Origin: CALHAX01 sp038523655
Lineage (GTDB): Bacteria; Pseudomonadota; Alphaproteobacteria; Rhizobiales; CALHAX01
Direction: 5' to 3'
Assembly: GCA_038523655.1 (NCBI GenBank)
Contig: JBCBJG010000068.1
Span: forward strand, 1-12,726
DNA length: 12,726 nt
Shown here: positions 1 through 4,496 of the stretch, one piece after another
How the letters are laid out: each line of letters opens with the position of its first letter
How positions within the stretch are numbered: position 1 is the first letter of the stretch
The notes under the pieces: generated by a model
What the model saw: only the letters and a program-made list of their open reading frames with translations
What the model was told of the DNA's origin: nothing
The model's database searches: none
Position numbers and translations under genes: made by a program

Positions 1-230
1 GAACCGTCGCGAGGAGTGCGCGCAGGCCCGCCTCACTTTCCGCGACGACAGTATTGTCCTCCTCGGCCACACCGAGCGCCAGCATCTCGATGCGGCAATC
101 ACTGCCTACAACGATGTCCGTCAGGAACTCGATGATCACGTCGAGATGATCGCGCTCGGTGTGGCCGAGGAGGACAATACTGTCGTCGCGGAAAGTGAGG
201 CGGGCCTGCGCGCACTCCTCGCGACGGTTC
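1..230. repeat. Perfect 79-bp inverted repeat (fold-back) at the window edge
   Basis: Bases 1-79 are the exact reverse complement of 152-230, with 72 bases (80-151) between them. The right arm lies inside conserved prfB coding sequence. The left arm sits where more prfB N-terminal coding sequence should be, and its translation in the prfB frame does not look like RF2. Because the repeat runs to base 1, a palindromic chimera at a contig end (amplification or assembly fold-back) is the simplest reading. A real inverted duplication that destroys the gene is the alternative. Confidence 0.95.
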
Positions 231-1036
231 AGAAGCGCCAGGTCGAGGCGCTCCTATCCGGAGAAGCGGACGGCAACGACTGTTTCGTCGAGCTCCATTC
301 CGGCGCGGGGGGCACGGAGAGCCAGGACTGGACCCAGATGCTGCTGCGTATGTACACGCGGTGGGCGGAACAGCGCGGCTACAAGACCGAACTTGTGGAA
401 GTTACACCGGGCGATGAGGCCGGGCTCAAATCCGCGACGCTGCAGGTCAAAGGCACCAACGCCTACGGCTGGATGAAAACCGAGTCCGGCGTCCATCGGC
501 TGGTGCGTATTTCTCCCTTTGATTCAAACGCACGCCGGCACACGAGTTTCGCGTCCGCGTGGATCTTCCCGGTGATCGACGATTCAATCGAGGTCGAGGT
601 CAACGAAAGCGACTGCCGCATCGATACGTACCGCGCGTCGGGCGCCGGTGGTCAGCACGTCAACACGACTGACAGCGCGGTCCGCATAACGCATGAGCCG
701 ACCGGCATCGTCGTGCAGTGCCAGTCCGAGCGCTCGCAGCACAAAAACCGCGCGACCGCGTGGAACATGTTGCGTGCGCGCCTCTACGAACTGGAACTGA
801 AAAAGCGCGAGGAAGCAGCCCAGGCCCAGGCGGAAGCAAAGACCGACATCGGCTGGGGACACCAGATCCGCTCGTACGTGCTGCAGCCGTATCAGCTCGT
901 GAAGGACCTGCGCACCGGCGTCGAAAGCGGCACGCCGTCTGCCGTGCTCGATGGGGAGATCGACCCGTTCATCGAAGCGGCGCTCGCGCAGCGGGTCGAA
1001 GGGGGAGGCCCGGCCGAGATTGCCGATCTCGACTAG
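80..1036 (+). CDS. prfB: Peptide chain release factor 2 (RF2), N-terminus missing
   Basis: RF2 reads UGA and UAA stop codons in the ribosomal A site and triggers hydrolysis of peptidyl-tRNA. The codon-recognition tripeptide SPF (bases 512-520) marks RF2 rather than RF1. The catalytic GGQ (647-655) lies in the expected context, SGAGGQHVNTTDSAVR. The N-terminal coiled-coil region (HLDAAITAYNDVRQEL) leads into the HSGAGGTESQDW stretch. The gene ends with TAG at 1034-1036. The frame is open back to base 2, but bases 1-79 are the inverted copy of 152-230, so credible prfB sequence starts near 80. Roughly the first 90-110 residues of a normal ~370-aa RF2, where a programmed +1 frameshift would sit if present, are not in the window. 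Translation from the internal ATG at 146 would omit part of domain 1, so it is unlikely to be the true start. Confidence 0.95.
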   Translation, partial: QHLDAAITAYNDVRQELDDHVEMIALGVAEEDNTVVAESEAGLRALLATVQKRQVEALLSGEADGNDCFVELHSGAGGTESQDWTQMLLRMYTRWAEQRGYKTELVEVTPGDEAGLKSATLQVKGTNAYGWMKTESGVHRLVRISPFDSNARRHTSFASAWIFPVIDDSIEVEVNESDCRIDTYRASGAGGQHVNTTDSAVRITHEPTGIVVQCQSERSQHKNRATAWNMLRARLYELELKKREEAAQAQAEAKTDIGWGHQIRSYVLQPYQLVKDLRTGVESGTPSAVLDGEIDPFIEAALAQRVEGGGPAEIADLD

Positions 1037-1056
1037 CCGGCGACATCGCCTCCCCT

Positions 1057-1072
1057 CCGGCGGGTGCGCCGG
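1057..1072 (+). terminator. GC hairpin just after prfB, possible terminator
   Basis: CCGGCG, loop GGTG, CGCCGG: a perfect 6-bp stem starting 21 bases after the prfB stop. There is no clear T run behind it, so intrinsic termination is only a guess from position and stem strength. Confidence 0.35.
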
Positions 1073-1090
1073 CGAGCGCCCGTCTCTTGC

Positions 1091-1225
1091 CAGGCCGTGA
1101 CATGCCAGGCCGCGTCATGAGAGGCTGCGTCATGAGAGGCTGCGTCATGTCAGGCCGCGTCATGTCAGGCCGCGACATGAGAGGCTGCATCATACGAGGC
1201 CGCGTCTCACCTAGGCGTCTTATGC
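1091..1225. repeat. 15-bp tandem repeat (minisatellite), about 8-9 units
   Basis: Eight recognisable 15-bp units run head to tail from 1091 to 1210, with a ninth degenerate unit at 1211-1225. The consensus is [C/G]AGGC[C/T]GCGTCATG[A/T]. Two unit types occur, one with CAGGCC and one with GAGGCT, and they are interspersed rather than grouped. The array fills the gap between the ends of two converging genes: prfB (+) stops at 1036 and the dioxygenase (-) stops at 1235. Because 15 is a multiple of 3, every frame through the array repeats the same five residues, which produces spurious open frames on both strands. I see no ribosome binding site or partner gene that would make it coding. Confidence 0.9.
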
Positions 1226-1234
1226 CAGCTCGTC

Positions 1235-2037
1235 TCAGCTTGTTCCGGCAATCGCCTTGTAGCGGGCTTCGAGTTCGTCGAGCCGCGTAAGGTCCGCTGG
1301 AAGCAGGTCCTCACGCGCCGGACGGTCCGCTGCGAAGTGCTGGTATGAGTCAACGCCGCGCACGAGCATTGCCGTGTCCGCATCGTGTTTCGTCTGGCGG
1401 ACGTGAGTTGCGAGATACTGGACGTTTAGGCCGATCCGACGATCGCCCGACACGTTCGGCGTCGAGGCATGCAGTGTCCAACCGTGATGAAACGATGCCT
1501 CGCCGGGGGCCAACGCACAATCGACGGCGTCGCTTTCGCTCACCCCCCGCACCGTCTGGCCCTGAAACAGCACGTTGTTTTTATCCTCCGTCGTCTCGTG
1601 CTCCATCCGTCCGTGTCGGTGTGTACCGGGGACGACCCGCATGCAGCCGCTCTCGCGGGTTGCCGGGGAGAGCGCCAGCCAAAGCGTGACCTGATCGTCG
1701 TGGCTCAGGCCCAGTAGGTCAGATCCTGATGCCACGAGACGTGCGACGGGGCTTTCGGCTCCTTGATGATGTACGTCGCATTATAGAGGAGGATATTCGG
1801 TCCGATCATCGCTTCGACGATGTCGAGGATGCGCGGGTGGGTCGCCAGTTCGTATGGCGAGGTCAGGATCGTGTGTACCTTCGGGCGATAATGCAGCGGT
1901 CCGACTTCCGCCTCCGCCTGTTCGAGACGTGTGCGATGGGCAGCCGCTTCGGCGCGGGGGAGGATTGGAATCCCGGAGGCATATCCATCCCGCTCGTAAG
2001 CGTCGGCGATGGCGCGGGCGGTCTGAGTTACGGTCAT
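1235..2037 (-). pseudogene. Phytanoyl-CoA dioxygenase (PhyH) family protein, broken by one frameshift
   Basis: PhyH-family enzymes are Fe(II)/2-oxoglutarate-dependent hydroxylases; the substrate here cannot be told. Reading starts at ATG 2037 (MTVTQTARAIADAYERDGY), with AAGGA 8 bases upstream. It runs to SWHQDLTYW, which carries the first iron ligands (the H-x-D of WHQD), then hits TGA at 1707-1705. The next frame continues exactly where the family would (GLSHDDQVTLWLAL). It carries the distal His in TLHAST, the Arg expected to bind 2-oxoglutarate in GDRRIGLN, and ends at 1235. Restoring one C at + strand 1710-1712 (a G in the coding strand, GGG to GGGG) gives an intact protein of about 267 aa, a normal family length. 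All catalytic residues survive, so this is either a very young lesion or a homopolymer sequencing error. The gene is convergent with prfB and divergent from the DUF992 operon. Confidence 0.88.
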
Positions 2038-2405
2038 CGGATCAATCCTTCGAACGACAAAATCACGTCCCGGGATTTCAGCGCGGCGGGGCAACGATGG
2101 CAAGCATCGCCCGCGACGGATTGGTCTCGTTGCGACCTCGCTTTCACGACATTGTGGTGGGTGATCTCCCAAGTCGCGTCGGCGCTCCCGTGAGCTGAGG
2201 CGGCGATCATCGAGGCGCGGATCGGGCCAGCATGGCGGGGACGCTCAGCGTGCCAGAGGGTCCGCGATTCCGGCAGAATTCGTCTCGCGCCGCTGGCGGT
2301 GCGGGGCGTGACCATGGAACAGCTAGAGCGGCGGCGCGTTCATCGGCTCACCGTGCGGTCGACGCCCCAGCGACGTTCGCGCATCATTCTGGCCGAGGTT
2401 GTCCC
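2038..2405. other. Divergent intergenic region without a gene
   Basis: This region lies between the starts of the - strand dioxygenase and the + strand DUF992 gene and must hold both promoters, but I cannot pick convincing -35/-10 pairs. An AAGGA ribosome binding site for the dioxygenase lies at its left edge. A small hairpin (CGATG, loop GCAAG, CATCG at 2095-2109, flanked by G4 and C3) lies about 60 bases upstream of that gene. The open frame that extends upstream of 2406 has no family similarity that I can see. Confidence 0.5.
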
Positions 2406-2930
2406 ATGCGTTTTCGCCTTCCGCTCGCCGCCACCGCGGTTCTGACGTGTTTTCTTTTCACGCCCGCTGCCGTGAATGCGGCATCGACCGTATCCGCGCC
2501 CACCGCAACCGGTGCAGCGCCCGAAGCAAGCCGCGCCGACGACCGGCTCAAGCGGATCGGCTCTCTCGAATGTGTCGCGACGCCGAATGGGGAGAATAAA
2601 GCGTCGACGCTTTCGTGCTCCTTCCGCCCGTTCGGTGAAACGGATGTCATCGCCTACGACGGCGCGCTGAAGAACGGTGGCGTCGCCCTCACCGGGGAGC
2701 GGTCGGTGGTGCTGATGAGCGTGCTCGCACCAACGGTCGACGTACGTAAAGGCGGGCTCGCGGGCACGTATCGTGAAAGTGGACGCACGGACTTTGACAT
2801 CGCCGCGCGCGGGAATGTCCTCGTCGGGGGTGCCGCAGACTCCATTGCGCTCGAAGCCCTCGCCCCACGCCGCGACGTGTTTCTCGAGGGCGCCGAACTG
2901 ACGCTCGATGCACCGAAGGCCAAGCCATGA
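2406..2930 (+). CDS. Exported DUF992 domain protein
   Basis: This 174-aa protein has a Sec signal peptide (MRFRLPLAATAVLTCFLF, predicted cleavage after VNA at residue 25), so it should be periplasmic or secreted. The mature part matches the DUF992 pattern. It has RIGSLEC and TLSC with two cysteines (56 and 71) that could form a disulfide, then a long beta-rich stretch. That stretch includes VLAPTVDVRKGGLAGTY, GNVLVGG and a C-terminal LEGAELTLD strand. The family has no established function that I know of. The start at 2406 is chosen because GAGG lies 7 bases upstream and the signal peptide begins there; an upstream in-frame ATG at 2232 would bury the signal. Its TGA overlaps the ATG of the following oxidoreductase (ATGA, 2927-2930), which indicates translational coupling. 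Confidence 0.85.
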   Translation: MRFRLPLAATAVLTCFLFTPAAVNAASTVSAPTATGAAPEASRADDRLKRIGSLECVATPNGENKASTLSCSFRPFGETDVIAYDGALKNGGVALTGERSVVLMSVLAPTVDVRKGGLAGTYRESGRTDFDIAARGNVLVGGAADSIALEALAPRRDVFLEGAELTLDAPKAKP

Positions 2931-3664
2931 GCGAGCATATGAACGACGTTGCCGGCGACCTGTCGCAAGATCACGGTGAGCCCGACGGAGAGAAAAAATC
3001 ACGGTTCGAGGTCGATGTGCTGGCGGTCAGCCCGGTGACGCACGATGTGCGCGCCTTTCGCACCACGCGGCCCGACGGGTTCACGTTCACGCCCGGACAG
3101 GCGACGGATCTCACCCTGTTGCGCGACGGCTGGCGCGACGAGGAGCGGCCGTTTACCTTCACCTCGCTCCCTGATGACCCGGAACTCGAGTTCACGATCA
3201 AACTCTACCCGAGCCACGATGGTGTCACCGAACAACTCGGCACGGTCGAGGAAGGCGCGACGTTTGAAATCGGCGCGCCCTGGGGCACGATCGAATACAA
3301 GGGACCGGGCGTCTTTATCGCCGGCGGGGCGGGGATCACGCCTTTTCTTTCCATCCTGCGCGCGCAGGCCCAAGCGGGCAGCCTCGACGGGCACCGGCTT
3401 GTGTTCGCGAACGCACATGAACGCGACATCATCTGCCGTGACGAACTCGAAGGGTATGCCGGGCTCGACGTGACACACGTTCTAAGCGACGAGAACGTTG
3501 GCGGCATGCAGCACGGTCGGATCGATAAAAACTGGCTCGCAGCCCACGTCACCGACTTCGACCAAGCGTTCTACGTCTGTGGTCCACCAGCGATGGTGGA
3601 GGATATTACCTCGGCACTGAAAGAACTCGGCGCCGATCCGGAGGGCATCAACTTTGAGGAGTGA
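2927..3664 (+). CDS. FAD/NAD(P)H-binding FR-type oxidoreductase (ferredoxin/flavodoxin reductase-like)
   Basis: This 245-aa single-chain flavoprotein reductase moves electrons between NAD(P)H and FAD and from there to an unknown acceptor. It has no signal peptide, so it is cytoplasmic. The N-terminal FAD-binding barrel carries the flavin motif RPFTFTS (residues 74-80), in a region where many relatives have RxYS. The C-terminal nucleotide-binding domain has GGAGITPF (133-140) and YVCGPPAM (216-223). There is no 2Fe-2S ferredoxin domain and no oxygenase domain, so a partner protein must supply the acceptor. A polar N-terminal tail of about 25 residues precedes the barrel, and the second Met (2939-2941) is an alternative start. 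The gene overlaps the DUF992 gene by four bases. A cytoplasmic reductase tied to an exported protein of unknown role is not explained by the sequence. Confidence 0.85.
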   Translation: MSEHMNDVAGDLSQDHGEPDGEKKSRFEVDVLAVSPVTHDVRAFRTTRPDGFTFTPGQATDLTLLRDGWRDEERPFTFTSLPDDPELEFTIKLYPSHDGVTEQLGTVEEGATFEIGAPWGTIEYKGPGVFIAGGAGITPFLSILRAQAQAGSLDGHRLVFANAHERDIICRDELEGYAGLDVTHVLSDENVGGMQHGRIDKNWLAAHVTDFDQAFYVCGPPAMVEDITSALKELGADPEGINFEE

Positions 3665-3687
3665 TGCGTGCGGTGGTGAACGCCGTG

Positions 3688-3710
3688 AGCGGCTCAGCAA
3701 CTGAACCGCT
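3688..3710 (+). terminator. Hairpin after the oxidoreductase gene, possible terminator
   Basis: AGCGG-TCAG and CTGA-CCGCT form a 9-bp stem with one C/A mismatch and a CAA loop, 23 bases after the oxidoreductase stop. No T run follows. Confidence 0.3.
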
Positions 3711-3720
3711 GCGCCTCGCC

Positions 3721-3757
3721 GGCTAGCGCAGCAGGTTCAAGCGGGGGCTGCGCTGCC
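3721..3757. terminator. GC-rich inverted repeat between converging oxidoreductase and tRNA genes
   Basis: AGCGCAGC (3725-3732) and GCTGCGCT (3747-3754) are perfect complements around a 14-base loop. GGC/GCC outside them (3721-3723 and 3755-3757) extends the stem to 11 bp with one bulged T. The position, downstream of a + gene and downstream of a - tRNA, suits a bidirectional transcription stop. There is no T run on either strand, so this is suggested by structure only. Confidence 0.35.
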
Positions 3758-3798
3758 TCGTCCGGTTGCTGTCGCGGGTAACTCCGGAACACAACGCG

Positions 3799-3888
3799 TG
3801 GCGGATGGGGTGGGATTCGAACCCACGAGACGGTCGCCCGCCTGCCGGTTTTCAAGACCGGTGCCTTCAACCACTCGGCCACCCATCC
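3799..3888 (-). tRNA. tRNA-Ser, anticodon TGA
   Basis: Ninety bases on the - strand fold as a class II tRNA. The acceptor stem is GGATGGG/CCCATCC, the D arm begins GCCGAGTGG, and the anticodon stem is CCGGT/ACCGG with TGA at 3854-3852. A long variable arm (GGCGG...CCGTC) is typical of serine tRNA, and the T arm is GTGGG-TTCGAAT-CCCAC. The discriminator is G and CCA is encoded (3801-3799). It decodes UCA and related UCN codons. On the - strand about 43-48 bases upstream (3936-3931) there is TTGGCA, a possible -35 element, but I see no good -10. Confidence 0.97.
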
Positions 3889-4023
3889 GTCGTGCGGCGC
3901 CGCGCACAGTTCGCCGTCGCCAGCGGGCTTTGCCAAGTTGGCGCCGCGGACGCAAGGGGCAGCGGCGGTGACTGCGATTCGCGCCGCGCGGGAATTATCG
4001 TGAATTGCAGCCGATGGGTTCGC

Positions 4024-4067
4024 TCGGGCCATGCAAAACGGCCATTGCTAGCCGTCTTGCGGCCCGA
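4024..4067. other. Strong 16-bp hairpin in the gene-free stretch
   Basis: TCGGGCC (4024-4030), GCAA (4033-4036) and ACGGC (4038-4042) pair in order with GGCCCGA (4061-4067), TTGC (4057-4060) and GCCGT (4051-4055). The loop is eight bases, with one 2-base bulge (AT) and one A/C mismatch. No T run follows on either strand, so it is not a standard terminator. It could be part of a small RNA, a processed leader or a DNA structure. Confidence 0.5.
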
Positions 4068-4484
4068 ATGGCCCGCTATCTGGCCTTCGTTCATGAAAGA
4101 AGCCTGAGCCGCTCCACGATCGCGCTGCCCCGGGCACTTCGCGGGCGGACATGCGTTACGTCTCTTAACGGCGTGCGCGTTTGCCGGACGCGGGCCTCAT
4201 AATCGGGCTGCAGATGCGCTATATGCAACCAGAGGCGTCGGGTCTTGTCGGGCGCGCAGGTTGTGGGAGCTGGCCAACGGCGGCGATGGGTTCGTGCATC
4301 CCTGGCGGTTGCGGCGGAGGGTCTGACGTCGGTGGGACGATAATGTCGGTGCGTGCGCGCGATTTTATCTCCACTTTGCGATGATCAGTGGCAAGAATGA
4401 CACCATTTAACCTCACTTGTTAAGCGTCTGACAATCATGATCCATTTTGATAGAGGTCACCGATCAAGCGGCCATCAAGGCCCC

Positions 4485-4490
4485 GAGGAG
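4485..4490 (+). promoter_or_regulatory. Ribosome binding site that sets the start of the 973-aa gene
   Basis: GAGGAG ends six bases before GTG 4497. The in-frame ATG at 4437 has no purine-rich sequence in the right place, so GTG 4497 is preferred. A second in-frame GTG at 4596 with GGGAG ten bases upstream is weaker, but it would give a more ordinary signal peptide. Confidence 0.6.
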
Positions 4491-4496
4491 TTAGAC

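Larger units (their letters stand above)
3889..4496. other. About 600 bp without a recognisable gene, between tRNA-Ser and the 973-aa gene
   Basis: This region should carry the tRNA promoter (leftward) and the promoter of the large exported protein (rightward). The last ~150 bases are clearly more AT-rich than the rest of the window. They contain TTAAC-N7-GTTAA (4407-4423) and the palindrome ATCATGAT (4434-4441), plausible regulator sites of unknown owner. The strong hairpin at 4024-4067 lies in the left half. The short open frames here look like chance: none has a good ribosome binding site or a recognisable product. Confidence 0.5.

Noticed and set aside
1091..1225. Possible CRISPR array
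   Set aside because: The units are 15 bp and directly adjacent with no spacers; no cas gene is nearby.
718..1290. Open frame on the + strand running from inside prfB through the 15-bp repeat array
   Set aside because: It overlaps prfB in another frame, and its repetitive part follows directly from the repeat period being a multiple of three.
3664..3726. 20-codon open frame starting in the oxidoreductase stop (TGATG)
   Set aside because: Too short, runs into the hairpins between converging genes, and nothing marks it as coding.
3766..4107. Open frames crossing the tRNA-Ser gene on both strands
   Set aside because: The tRNA folds fully with all conserved arms, so protein coding through it is not credible.
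4407..4423. CtrA-like box, TTAAC ... GTTAA upstream of the large gene
   Set aside because: The TTAA blocks are nine bases apart rather than the seven of the CtrA consensus, and no second site supports it. Kept only as an inverted repeat in the gap description.
4437..4496. ATG 4437 as the start of the large exported protein
   Set aside because: No ribosome binding site precedes it, while GTG 4497 has GAGGAG six bases upstream.
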